A stretch of 64,000 nucleotides of DNA from Stomorhina lunata (lineage: Eukaryota; Arthropoda; Insecta; Diptera; Rhiniidae): positions 33,324,534 to 33,388,533 of the forward strand of contig OW121742.1 in assembly GCA_933228675.1 (NCBI GenBank), given 5' to 3'. The notes under the pieces were generated by a model. That model was given only the letters and a program-made list of their open reading frames with translations, did no database searches and had not been told where the DNA came from. This document shows positions 22,240 to 33,419 of the stretch, one piece after another; within the stretch, counting starts at the first letter, position 1, and every line of letters starts with the position of its first letter. A program made the position numbers and the translations under genes.

Positions 22240-22965
22240 AGTTACAGCATACGACGCCATATTTCTTGCTTCTCTTTTGACATTTATCTTCAGTAAGGTT
22301 TGCCATTTCATGATGAAAAAAAAACGAGCCAACAACGAGTCAAAATTATTGAAATTTACTACCGAAATTCGGAGTCAGTGGCCTCAACGTTAAGAGCGCG
22401 AATCACCTTCAGCGATGAGGCTAATTTCTGGCTGAATGGCTTCGTCAATAAACATAATATGCGTTATTGGTCAGGCAGCAATCCACATGTACTCTATGAG
22501 TCATTATTTTATCCCGAAAAAATTACGGTGTGGTGCGGTTTATGGGCCGGCGGCGTCATTGGGCCGTACTTCTTCCGTGATGATCAAGACTGGCACGTTA
22601 CTGTGAATGGGAATCGCTACTGTTCAATGATAACCGAATATTTTTGGATGATATGGATTTGGAGGACATGTGGTTCCAACGGGACGGCGCCACAAACGAA
22701 TGTCACAATCAATTTATTAAAAATCAAGTTTGTAGATCGTGTTATCTCACGAAATGGTTCGGTTGGCCTCCTCGGTCGTGCGATTTGACACCGTTAGACT
22801 ATTTCCTGTAGGGCTACGTCAAGTCTATGGTCTATGTCAACAAGCCAACAACGATTGATGAACTTCGTACGAATATCGAACTTGAAATTGCCAATCGGCC
22901 AATTTATGCTTGAAAACTGTCAAAAATTGGGTTCAGCGTCCAAAACCGTTTTTGTTTTATTAAAA
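22240..22965 (+). pseudogene. Broken Tc1/mariner-superfamily transposase
   Basis: The N-terminal piece (QQRVKIIEIYYRNSESV) resembles the start of transposases of this group. The next part of the DNA-binding domain is missing, and the frame jumps to the catalytic domain: RITFSDEANFWLNG (first catalytic Asp in FSDEA), KITVWCGLWAGGVIGPYFF, then after a frameshift MWFQRDGAT and GWPPRSCDLTPLDYFL followed by a stop where Trp is expected, and YVNKPTTIDELR. It has an internal deletion, at least two frameshifts and a stop, so it is not functional. Terminal inverted repeats were not identified. It lies just after the SINE-like fragment and LINE, forming a small graveyard of elements. Confidence 0.85.
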
Positions 22966-24467
22966 AAAAAAAAAATGGATTGAAAAACCATTTAGTTAGG
23001 GAGTTATAAACTTTTATTTCTTTTCTTATAATTTTCTAAATTTATAAAATAAATTAGCTATATTGGCAACACTGAAAAATTGTCAAACATGTTGAATTGA
23101 ATTGGGTAAAGTATACAATTGTATATGCAAAATTTCCTAAGTGTTAATTCATTTTTTTTAAGTTGTTTGTCCATATTTGACCTAGAAGATTATGAAATAG
23201 TGGAGCATTCATTGTTTTTTTAGTGTTTAAGTTTTAAAATTACTATAGTTTTGTTTTCCTGCTTGAAAACTCCGAGTCTACTTACTCTTTCTTAATGTCT
23301 GCTTCTACTTTATTATATGTCTTTGCTACCTTAGAGTGATTTGATACCTTCCGAAGTCCTGACTAGTTAATAAATTATCTTGCTAATGTGCGAATTGATA
23401 TGGTTTATACTTACTTCCGCTATTTTTAGATGCGATAAAATTGATATTTCGGTCGGCTATGTGATTAATGTAAGAGCCTTACATTTTTACGATATAATAG
23501 AGATTCGATTAGATAAAAGCCTTAAACACCGCAAGATTTAAGCTTCGGCTATCCGAAGTGAATTAAGGAAATAGAGATAAAAACATAGTCTCTCTATCGT
23601 CAAATTAGAGGTAAAAATGTTGGCTTTCGATTGGCTAATTGCAGGTTTCCGTCAGCAACGGTCGGGTTCTGCTAATATACCCATATACTTTATATACCTA
23701 TATGAAACTCCTCAAACTTAAAAATATTTCTATGTTAAACAAACTTGAAAAATAAAGAAACAACAACTAAGAAAAGAAAACTAAACTTAATAAAAAACCA
23801 AGTGGAATTGGGTTGAAATCAACATTGAAGTTGAGATTGTGCCTGAGATGTGTACGAATATTCCGAGTATGCGAATAGTTTAAAGTGAAATGGAAATAAA
23901 AATAATATAATCCAAATCACGTAATGTAAACACAGAACATTATACGGTTTAAACAGACTTCATTACGGCATTTAAACAGAAATTTCTGCCAATACTCGTA
24001 AGTTATACGAGTAGTAGTAGTAGTAGATACGTTGGATGAGTAAATGAGTGTATGAATGAGGGAATGAATGACAAACTGAATGACGGGTTAACTGAAGACT
24101 AAATAGTTAAGTTAAGACATATACCTACAGCTATTCAGGGATGCAATGTGATAAGCTACTAAATATTTATACTATTTATATAAAGTTTTGGTAATAAGGT
24201 ATTAGGTAAATTTTTAAATTTTTTATGTATTTCTTAAAAATAAAAATTTTTCGTTAAAAAAATTTACTGTAGTGTATTGCACTAAGATCCCAATTTATTA
24301 CAGTTATTTATTTTTGTAATAAATAGGTTTTTGATAAAACCAAAAAATGTTGGTGGGAAAACCTTTCCCCCCATGGTTAGGTAGGCCATCTCTTTAGGAG
24401 GATTATCCCTAATTCTAGACAGAATTATTTTTTTTGCGGGACAGAATAAATTTTGGTAAAAAAAAAA
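22966..24467. other. Intergenic stretch, nothing recognised
   Basis: A/T-rich, with no supported gene. It contains a short (AGT)n run near 24012-24025 and GAATGA-type words at 24045-24085. Confidence 0.45.
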
Positions 24468-27160
24468 TTAAATTGTACTGTAAATAACTCCAAAACCTTT
24501 GATTATACAAAAAAGTTGTGCTATCACGACTTAAGGGTAATTTTGTACTTAATCCGTTTTTAATATACTGTTAGTCTCATGTTGAAAGGCCCTAACTCGC
24601 ATATTTTAAGCTTTACAGGAGAAGATAAAACACGGTAATAATACGGTAATTGAGAAAATTTTACATTTTTTTTAAAGCAGGCTATATTCAAATGAAGGAT
24701 GAATTTGGTTCTTAAAACTTTTTTTAAATTTTTTACATATCAAAAACCATAGAAGAATATATAGAAGGTCGTCAGCTGATCCACTAAAATTTAGTATTCT
24801 ACTAAATCACACGTACACGAAATGAAAGCTTTTTTGACAAACAGAAAAGCTTTTTGTACTCAAAATTTTGTTTGAAAAATTACGCGTTATTTTGAATGAA
24901 ACGCACTGTTCTAAATTGCACACATAAAATGTTATTTTTTTTTAATATTTTAACATTATTTTGATGTCGAAACACTTTTTATTTTTTACAAACTGAAAAT
25001 TTTTTATTTTGTTTTCTTTCGACATTCTTTTTTTTGTTTTTGCTTAATTTGTATTGAACAAGTAGGGCTGCAATTTTTGGTATTAAAAAAAATAATGAAA
25101 CTTAGAATAAAAAATTGTTTATAGATTTTAATTATCCTAAAATCAAGTAAAACTCATTCTATGCCTTAAAATATGGATTTCTCAAGAAAATTTCTTAAAA
25201 TTACGGAGAAAATCTTGAAGAAAATTTTCGTCCCATCATATCATACTTTTTTGTGCAACTGTTTGTATTCATTAAGAAAAGTAAAAGCTCTTTTTAGGCT
25301 TACCAATACACTATTACTGATCCGTACTATTGACAGGTCCCAGGTGTACTTTGACGTTTCGTTGACTTTCTAGGTATTTATTTATTCTATGTCAAAAACT
25401 AAGTTGAGATAAGTCTTTTTGTAGTCTCATTTTAGAGCATAAATGTAACTTAGGGCTTTCTTCTATAATGATCAAAACAACCAATATTAAGGAAAGATTT
25501 ACATAGCAAATGTTTTCTATAGAAAAGCGAAAGTTTTTTGTAAAAAAGCTTTCGATAGCGAAAGCTTTCTATAGGAAATCTTTAGATAGCGAATGCTTTC
25601 TACGGGAGAATTTTCGATATTAAAAGTTTTCTATAGAAAATCTTTTGATACAAAAGTTGTCTTTATATAGGAAAACTTTCGATATTGAAAGTTTGACTTC
25701 AAAGACTTCTATATGAAGTCTTTCGATATTCAATATTTTATGAAGGTAATCAAAAGTTTTCTGTAGAAAATCTTTGAATATCGAAAGTTAATTAAAGGAA
25801 GCCTTTCTACATCAATTTTTAGAATTATATTGGAAAGCTCTTGCTATGCAATGTTTTTAGTAAACAGCTTTGGATATTAAAGTAAACTTTAGGAAGTTTG
25901 TTGATATAAAAGGGTTTAGTCCGAAATATTTTGAAAACAAAAATTTTATTTAAAAAAAATATTTTGATATCAAAAGCTTTCTATAGAAAATCTTTCAATA
26001 TCGGAAGTTTTATATACGAAATGTTTTTTTTTTTTGAAAAGCTTTCGATATGGAATGTTTGTAGTTGAAAGCTTTTTATATCAAAACTAACCTATAGAAA
26101 AGCTTTTGATATTGACAGTTATCTATAGAAGAGTTTTATATAAAAAGTTTTCTATCTGAAATATTTTGACGAAAAATATTTTATATAAGAAATTTTTCGA
26201 TATCGACATTTTTTATAGAAAACTTTTTGACATCGAAAGTTTTGTATAAGAAAACTTTAGATAAATAATGGCAGTTTATAATGAAAAGCTTTTGATGTGG
26301 AATGTTTTTAGTAGAAAGCTTTAGATATTTAAAGTTAACTATAGGAAAGCTTTTGATATTGAAGGTTTTCTATCCGAAAAAAAAAATATAGGACTAATAT
26401 TTTTTTTTTCGAACGAATGTTTATATAGGAGTCCTTTCGACATCGAAAGTTTTATATAGGAATTTTAAATATAAAGAGTTTTTAAAAAAGCTTCAGATAT
26501 TAAAGTTATCTATAGAAAAGCTTTTGATATTGAAATTTTTCAATTGAAAACTTTTATATGAAAAGTTTTCTATTTGAAATATTTGGACGAAAAATGTTTT
26601 ATATAAGAAACTTTAGATAAATAATGGCAGTTTTGTATGAAAAGCTTTTGATGTGGAATGTTTTTAGTAGAAAGCTAAAGATATTAAAAGTTACCTACAG
26701 GAAAGCTTTTAATATTGAAGGTTTTCTATCCGAAAAATGTTGTCCCAAAGGTTTAAGATTTGAGAGTTTTCTATTATTTGTTGATGTGATGTCACATAAT
26801 TTGGCGAGATCGGGCTTTTAAAAAATATATTTCTTTTAGGAATAAGTTAGGGCTTTTTTTTAATTCTTAAATAAACGCAAATTTTGATCAAACGCCATAA
26901 ATTTTTGTGAGGTGTATTTGCGTTAAATGCATTGGAATCACAAAAAAATCAATTTCGAAAAAAGTGTGTGTTAGGGCCTTTCTGCATGAGACCAACGGCA
27001 TATTGAGTTTTAATTATAAGGTTTTAAGTAAAATTTTAAATTTTTTATTAATTTCAAATTTTTAAATTTTTTTTAAATTGTCCAAAATCTTAAATCACAC
27101 AAAAAACTTGTGCAAGCACGACTTAAGGGCAATTTTGTTCTTAACCTATTTGTATTTTTT
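24468..27160. mobile_element. Composite repeat region bounded by matching terminal segments
   Basis: Segment 24562-24600 (TTAGTCTCATG, GAAAGGCCCTAAC) has an inverted near-copy at about 26967-27004 (GTTAGGGCCTTTC, CATGAGACCAA). In addition 24490-24558 (CACGACTTAAGGGTAATTTT) has a direct near-copy at about 27080-27150 (CACGACTTAAGGGCAATTTT). The interior carries the 31-bp satellite array. This looks like a transposable element, or two nested copies, with an internal minisatellite. No transposase is visible. Confidence 0.5.
25500..26730 (+). repeat. 31-bp satellite array (CTATAGAAAA...TTTCGATATCGAAAG type), diverged
   Basis: Units of about 31 bp read GAAAGTTTTCTATAGAAAAT plus CTTTTGATATC. Divergence and unit-length drift are strong. 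A segment near 26255-26345 recurs near 26605-26695 (TAAATAATGGCAGTTT..GAAAAGCTTTTGATGTGGAA), about 350 bp apart, which is a local duplication. Confidence 0.8.
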
Positions 27161-27184
27161 CAATTAAATTGGATAAGTCGTTTT

Positions 27185-27882
27185 TATACCCTGCACCACC
27201 TTAGGTGTTTTTAGTATACCAATCGACTTAGAATCACTCCCTGAGTGGTTCTAACGATGTCCGTCCGGCTGGCCGGTTATGCATGTAAGCTTGTTATCAT
27301 TCTATAGGTCGTAACTTTAAAGATAATTTGATGAAATTTGGAACAGGCTCATATTTTGGTCCAAGGACGATGAAATCGGATTACTATTTCGGGTACCTCC
27401 CACATGGATGCCTTCCCGGAATATAGTTTTTGGTCCTTTACAGCCACAAATTTTGCTGTATTTTAATAATATTTGGCAAAAATATTGATTATAATAACCT
27501 TAATAAGTGTTCTTAATTTTGAAGAAATCGGCCCACATTTGACCATACCTCCCATACAAGACGTTTATATACACATAAAAGCAGAAAAACGTTAATAACT
27601 CTAAAGATAAATGCATTTGATAACTTAAACTTTGTACAGATAAATATTTTATAAATATGAACAAATAACCAAAATTTGGTAACAATTGGGCCACAATTGA
27701 CCCTAGCTCCCATATCAGGCCCTTAGCCGGTAATGATATAAATCTCGAAATTTTGAAAAAAAGCACATAATATATGTATGTATGTCTCTAAGACCTAAGG
27801 AAAACTTGTTTAATTGTTGGTCCATATTTGACCTTAGTATGATATAGTCGGGCTTGACCTACTTTAGCTTTTCTTACTTGTT
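27185..27882 (+). mobile_element. DINE-1-like Helentron element, decayed 3' end
   Basis: It starts TATACCCTGCACCACC and contains GATGTCCGTCCGGCTGGCCG and GTCGTAACTTTAAAGATAAT. It ends ATAGTCGGGCTTGACCTACT, then TTTCTTACTTG. The order matches the copy at 11.64 kb. The terminal stem is partly lost (GACCTAC instead of GACCGAC) and the 3' subterminal repeat is missing. Confidence 0.7.
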
Positions 27883-28870
27883 AATATATGGTGGTATAAC
27901 TAAAACAAACTCTTCAAAAATACAAAATTTTAGAAAAATAAATCTAGAAAAAATAATAACAAATTTCGGTTGTTTTTGTACTTGGGGGACCTCAACACAT
28001 ACAAACAAAATAGTTTAACTAAAATGTAATTTCGACTGTTGATTAGTGTGATATCAAATAAAGAATCGACAATTTAAACAATATCCAGTTAATTTTCGTT
28101 TAAATTTTATTTAATTTTCACATAAGGTTAATAATATATATTGAATACAATTTTTTTTTATATCGTAGTATAATAATTTTTATCATTATAATATTTAAAT
28201 GGATAAACTATTTACTTAATTTGGAATTTTGAATAGTTATAATAATAATAAAAAAAATAATAATATTTAATAGATACGTAGATAATGATACTTCTATTTA
28301 TTTAAATACATAAAATAATATAGTTTCAATTAAATTTGTTAGTTTGCATAATATTCGTATAATTGTTTTAATTTTAATATAATTACAAATAAAGGGAGAA
28401 AAATATTACAATTATTGCATTATTAAAGTTTTTAATAAAAGAATTTAAAGTGCTTCTACTACCGCTTTTTTTTTTAATTGCTAAATATTCATGTGTAAAT
28501 TTACAACATCTACAGCTAAAAACATACATACATACATACATTCATAGGTATACGTATGTATGTATTTTACACATAAAAAATACATTTTTATATAAGTTTA
28601 TTATAATGAGAAAAATTTTTAGTTATTTTAAAAAATATATATATTTATTTACACACTTTACAAAGAAATCCATCCACTTGCCTACAAATAAATGTTGAGA
28701 ATTTTCATAAATTTTATTGCAAAGGTAAAATATTGTTTATATTTTATTATTTTATCGTTCGTTTTAATTTTTGATATTTTACATTTTTTTTTAGTTTTTT
28801 TTTAATAAAAAATTTATTTTTTCGTTTATTGATTTTTTCTATAAAAGTAGTGATTTTGTCGATCCCCTTT
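27883..28870. other. 3' flank and UTR side of the RhoGEF gene
   Basis: Extremely A/T-rich. It contains a (CATA)n microsatellite at about 28524-28545. Several TTTATT words (AATAAA on the minus strand) lie within 200 nt after the RhoGEF stop codon and could serve polyadenylation; none stands out. No gene is seen. Confidence 0.45.
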
Positions 28871-29002
28871 TTAACTGCGCGTTAACATGCCATTAATCAT
28901 GATATTGGCTAAAGCGTTACGTCTTTTACGCCAGGCTCCCATACCCTGAGCATGATATTGAAGTTGGGTGTACCATTGCTTAGTGCGTACATTATCCTCG
29001 GC
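28871..29002 (-). CDS. RhoGEF terminal exon (end of PH domain)
   Basis: Too short to stand alone, but clear. The acceptor TTTTCCAG is followed by A-E-D-N-V-R-T-K-Q-W-Y-T-Q-L-Q-Y-H-A, the C-terminal helix of a PH domain whose invariant Trp is present. It then reads GAWRKRRNALANIMINGM and stops at 28871-28873 (43 residues). It joins the exon at 32428-32633 in phase 0 (..TFIFK|AEDNV..). Confidence 0.88.
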   Translation of the reverse strand, partial: AEDNVRTKQWYTQLQYHAQGMGAWRKRRNALANIMINGMLTRS

Positions 29003-29059
29003 CTGGAAAATTTGAAAAAAAAAACGAGAAAAGTTAGGATTATAATTTAAAATGACTTA

Positions 29060-29395
29060 AGATTATAATTCATTATAACGCTATTTTAATTTGCTACTGC
29101 AATGCGATGATAGTGTATCGTAATGCATTACAATGCCTTGTAATGCAATAATAATGTAATGCATTATTAACGTATTATAATGCTATCATAGTGACTATAA
29201 AGATTATAACGCGGTTCTACAACTCACTGCAATATAGTGTAACGCTTTTTTCTGCGTTAATAGTTCATAAAATTCTGTAATAATGCATTATAATGTATTG
29301 TAACATAGTATAATGTGTTAAAAGCATTACATTATAATGTAACAATGCAGTACAATGCCGTCTTATAATAAAGTGGTTATAAAGTATTATAAAGC
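29060..29395. repeat. TTATAA-module satellite, short and degenerate
   Basis: Words such as TGCATTATAATG and TGTATTGTAA recur at about 10-bp spacing. This is an eroded relative of the larger arrays at 31.66-32.25, 33.4-37.3 and 38.65-40.4 kb. Confidence 0.7.
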
Positions 29396-29760
29396 ACTAG
29401 CCTGTTTTAACCACCGGTCCTTACTATACTGTGAAAATTTTAGAAAAATCAGGCAGCTCGGTCATCCATATTTTACATTTTCAATATTTTACTTATATGG
29501 GAGTTGTCACGCCCACTTGAGATTTCAAAAAAAAAATCCGGCCTATTATATCCATCGGACACACCTTAACATACTGTCCAAATTTCAGAAAAATCGGGCC
29601 TCTCGCCCGATTTTTAATATATGAGTTATATGGGAGGGATCACGCCCACTTGAGATTAAAAAAAATAAACTAGCCTATTTTAACCACTGGTCACACCATA
29701 CCTTCTCTGTCAAAATTTCAGGAATATTAGTATAACTTTATCTACATTTCGAAAATCATT
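29396..29760 (+). repeat. Dispersed repeat with about 132-bp internal tandem units
   Basis: CACGCCCACTTGAGAT occurs at about 29509 and 29641, 132 bp apart. Surrounding words repeat in the same order (AGCCTGTTTTAACCACCGGT, TTTTAGAAAAATC, TATATGGGAG), with a third partial unit. It is more G+C-rich than its surroundings. The class is unknown; it looks like the interior of a mobile element. Confidence 0.6.
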
Positions 29761-29817
29761 AAAAACAATTTACCCAGTTATAGGTATTGTATTTCTAACA
29801 GGGAAGGGGCCATCCCC

Positions 29818-29852
29818 TGCTACACACTTCGAAGGCCAAATGCCAACATTGT
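29818..29852 (+). mobile_element. Small internal LINE fragment
   Basis: ACACACTTCGAAGGCCAAAT followed by GCCAACATTG matches 21371-21403 of the LINE with a single change. Confidence 0.65.
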
Positions 29853-29929
29853 TTTTCTTTGCGTTTTCTGGCATGACTTTTGTTTTTTTTTTGCCATATA
29901 AGTCATTTTTGGTAAGACGGAACATTTTT

Positions 29930-31650
29930 CTATAGAAGAATTTTCGATAAAAATTTTTTCTAAAGAAAATTTTTTGATAAAAATATTTTTAATAAAAAAT
30001 TTTTATAAAAAAATTTTCTATACAAAAATTTTTATAAAAAAATTTTCTATACAAAAATTTTTGATAAAAAAAATTTCTATAGAAAAATTTTTGATTAAAA
30101 AATTTTCAATAAAAAAATTTTCTATAGAAACATTTTAAAAAATGTTCTAAGAAAATTTATATATAAAAAAATTTTCTACAGAAAAATTTTTAATAAAAAA
30201 ATTTATATGGAAAAAATTTTAATAAAAAAATGTATATGGAAAAATTTTTAATAAAAAAATTTTTGATAAAAAAATTTTGTATAAATAAATTTTCTATTGA
30301 AAAATGTTTGAAAAACATTAATTAATTTAAAAAATTTTCTATAGAAAAAATTTTAATAAAAATTTTCAATAGAAAAAATTTTAATAAAAATTTTCAATAG
30401 AAAAAAAATTTTCTGTAGAAAAAATTTTGTTTACAATTTTCTATAGAAAAAAATTTGATAAAAAATGTTTCTATAGATCAAATTTTCATAAAAAATTTTC
30501 TGTAGAAAAATTTTTAAAAATTTTCTATAGAAAAAATTTTAATAAAAAATTTTCTATAGAAAAATTTCTATGGAAAAATTATTGATAAATAAACTTTCTA
30601 TAGAAAAATTTTGTATAAAAACATTTTCTTTAGAAAAGTTTTTGAGAAAAAAATTTTCTTTAGAAAAGTTTTTGATAAAAACATTTTCTATAGAAAAATT
30701 TTTCATAAAAAAATTTTCAATAGAAAAATTTTTGATACAAAAAATTTCTATAGAAAAAGTTTTTATATATAAAAATTGTTAATAAAAAAAGTATTGTATG
30801 GAAACAATTTTGATAAAAAAAAGTTTTTTATAGAAACATTTTTGTTAAAAAATTTTTTATAGAAAAATTTTTGATAAAAAAATTTTTAAAAATTTTTATA
30901 AAAAAATTTTTCTATAGAAAAATTTTTGATAAAAATATATTGTATTGAAAAATGTTTAATTGAAAATTTTCTTTAGAAAAATTTTTTTTCAAAAAATTTT
31001 ATAGAGAAACATTTTTGATAAAAAATTTTTCTATAGAAAAATTTTTGGTAAAAACATTTTCTATAGAAAAATTTTCGATAAAAAAATTTTCTACAGAATA
31101 ATTTATGATAAAAAAATTTTCTATAGAAAAATTTTGATAAAATCATTTTCTAGAGAAAAATTTTGCGATAAAAAATTTTCTATAGAAACATTTTTGATAA
31201 AAAAACTTTCTATAGAAAAATTTTTCATAAAAAAAATTTTGTAAACAAAAATTTTGTATAAAAAAACTTTCTATAGAAAAATTTTTGTGAAAAAAATTTG
31301 TATACAAAAATTTTTGATAAAAAAAATCTATAGAAAAATTTTTCATAAAAAAAATTTCTACAGAAAAAATTTCGATAAAAAAAATCTCTATAGAAAAATT
31401 TTTGATAAAAAAAAAATTTTCTATAGAAAAATTTTTGATGAAAAAATTTTGTATAAATAAATATTCTAGAATTTTTTTTTTAAATTTTCTATAGAATTTT
31501 TTTTTAAAGTTTCTTGGAAAAATTTTTGATAAAAAAAATTTTCTAGAGAAAAATTTTTGATAAAAAAATTTATGACAGAAAAATTTTTGATAAAAAAATT
31601 TCCAATAAAAAAATATTTGATAAAAAAACTAAAAATTTTCTATAGAAACA
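29930..31650 (+). repeat. 30-bp satellite array (TTTCTATAGAAAA type) in the RhoGEF intron
   Basis: Tandem GATAAAAAAATTTTCTATAG plus AAAAATTTTT units, about 57 copies, with many 1-2 bp indels. It is the same family as 12422-12790. It occupies half of the intron between the last two exons. Confidence 0.9.
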
Positions 31651-31659
31651 TGAAAAAAT

Positions 31660-32260
31660 TTTCAATTATAATGTATTTTAACCCATTAAAATGCGAATAT
31701 AAAGTATTACAATGCATTGCAACGCATTATAAATCGACTTTTATGCATTTTAACACATTATAATGCTATCATAAAATATTTTAAAGTTTTTATAAGCTAA
31801 TTAAAATTTGATATAGGCTATAATAATAAGATTATACTAAATTATAACGCACATAATGTAAGTATAATGTATTATAGTGCATTATAATTTAAGTATAATG
31901 CATTATAATGTAATATGTTAAGTAATTATAATGCATTATAATGCATTACAAAGTATAATGCTACTTTTATTTATTATATCGTATCATAATGGGATTATAA
32001 TGTCTTATAAAACATTATAACTCAATTATAACGCATGATTATAACGTATTTAACGAATTATTATTTATTATAATTTATTATAATACACAATAACTATTAT
32101 AATCTACTATTTTGCAATTATTATATAAAAACAATATTTTATTTCGCATCATAATGCAGCTATAATTTTTTATAAGTCGAATACAACGACTTATGACGCA
32201 CTTTGGTTTAATTATAATAAACTTCATTGTGTCTCGAATTATAGTATGATTATGATATCA
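31660..32260. repeat. TTATAA-module satellite, degenerate
   Basis: Repeated GCATTATAATGC-like words at about 10-bp phasing, heavily diverged. It lies directly beside the 30-bp array. Confidence 0.75.
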
Positions 32261-32427
32261 ACTTTTTCAGCTTTTAAATTCCCAAAACTTTAAACAATCA
32301 ATCTAAATTCCATGCAATTAAATTTAATTCGAAAAAAAATCCTTCTCTTTTTCAAAAAAAAATAAAAATTTCCTCAAAATTTTCAATAGAAAGTGTTTGC
32401 TTTACGTATATATGTACATATATTTAC

Positions 32428-32633
32428 CTTAAAGATGAACGTATCCTTGGAAGAAATCTCTTGTATTTCAAAATATTCATCCCAATCTGCTTCACTGCAA
32501 ACAACACAACGATCCAAATACAATGGCTCACGTATCAATGTATAACGTCCGCACTTCTCCTTGACCACCAACAATGATGCTTCTCGTATTCCGGTATGTT
32601 TTGGAAAATTCAGTTTATCTGACATGACTTTTT
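32428..32633 (-). CDS. RhoGEF exon (middle of PH domain)
   Basis: The acceptor AAAGCAG is followed by two bases completing a codon, then KVMSDKLNFPKHTGIREASL and KCGRYTLIREPLYLDRCVV, the strands of a PH domain. It ends ..SSKDTFIFK at the donor AAG|GTAAAT (phase 0). The exon must be entered in phase 1, because the other two frames have early stops. The only GT at the previous exon's end leaves phase 0. A GC donor five bases earlier fixes the phase (see the exon at 38092-38487). Confidence 0.85.
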
Positions 32634-33419
32634 CTGCTTTATAATTGGTACTTGGCTATAGTCAAACACACATACACACACAAACACACACAGAGAAACG
32701 CATAAGGAAAAGTGATATAGTATATGTGTGTGTGTGTTTTAGTATATAAAAGCAAGTTGTGGGTTGAAAGGAATCAGTTCATTCAGTTTGTAGGTTTGAT
32801 GGGTTGCGTTGTTGTTGTTGGAAGTCGTTTGGTTGGTTAAGAGTTGGGTTGTTTTAAAAGTGAATATGGATGCAATAGATTTGTCGATTCCATTTTTCGT
32901 TGTATTTTTTTTTTGTTTTATTATCCCATGTTTTCAGGCAGGATGCAGAAGTGTTGATAAAATATAAAAGAAATAAAAAAAGATGAGTTTCAAACAAGAA
33001 TTGAAAAGATAACAAAAGATTGAAAATGTTGTCGTCCAACGTTAACACGAAAAAAAGCAGAGTTTGTTAGGTTGTACGAGAGTATGTACGTGTGTTTTAT
33101 GTTAAAAGCGTTCTACTGCGAATTTCTATATTTTCCTTTCAAATTGTTTGATTCATTTATTATAGTTTTGTAGATTTCTGGGAAACGTTTTATATGTCGT
33201 GTGTGCGTATTCTATTTTTGTTTAAACCTATAGCAGTTTTTTTAGATAAGATAGGGTAGTTTTTTGTTAGTATAAGTATTATTCAATAGCTATTGTTTTA
33301 TATTTATATGACTAAATGATAAAATAACATGATTTTGTGTTGAATGCCTGCCTTGTGGGTTATCATTTAAAACGGAAGTGAACATTTAAGCATGTTTTGA
33401 ATGCACAGTGGGGTGAAAA
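32634..33419. other. RhoGEF intron, 3' part
   Basis: It holds a CA-rich microsatellite (about 32664-32693) followed by a TGTG run (about 32722-32738), which are complementary and could pair. The rest is A/T-rich with no supported coding. Confidence 0.5.

Noticed and set aside
22300..22788. Intact transposase gene
   Set aside because: The frame skips part of the DNA-binding domain and is broken by frameshifts and a stop before the last catalytic region.
30570..31763. Lys/Phe/Ile-rich ORFs (68-70 codons)
   Set aside because: The 30-bp unit is a multiple of 3, so frames stay open briefly. They are satellite artefacts.
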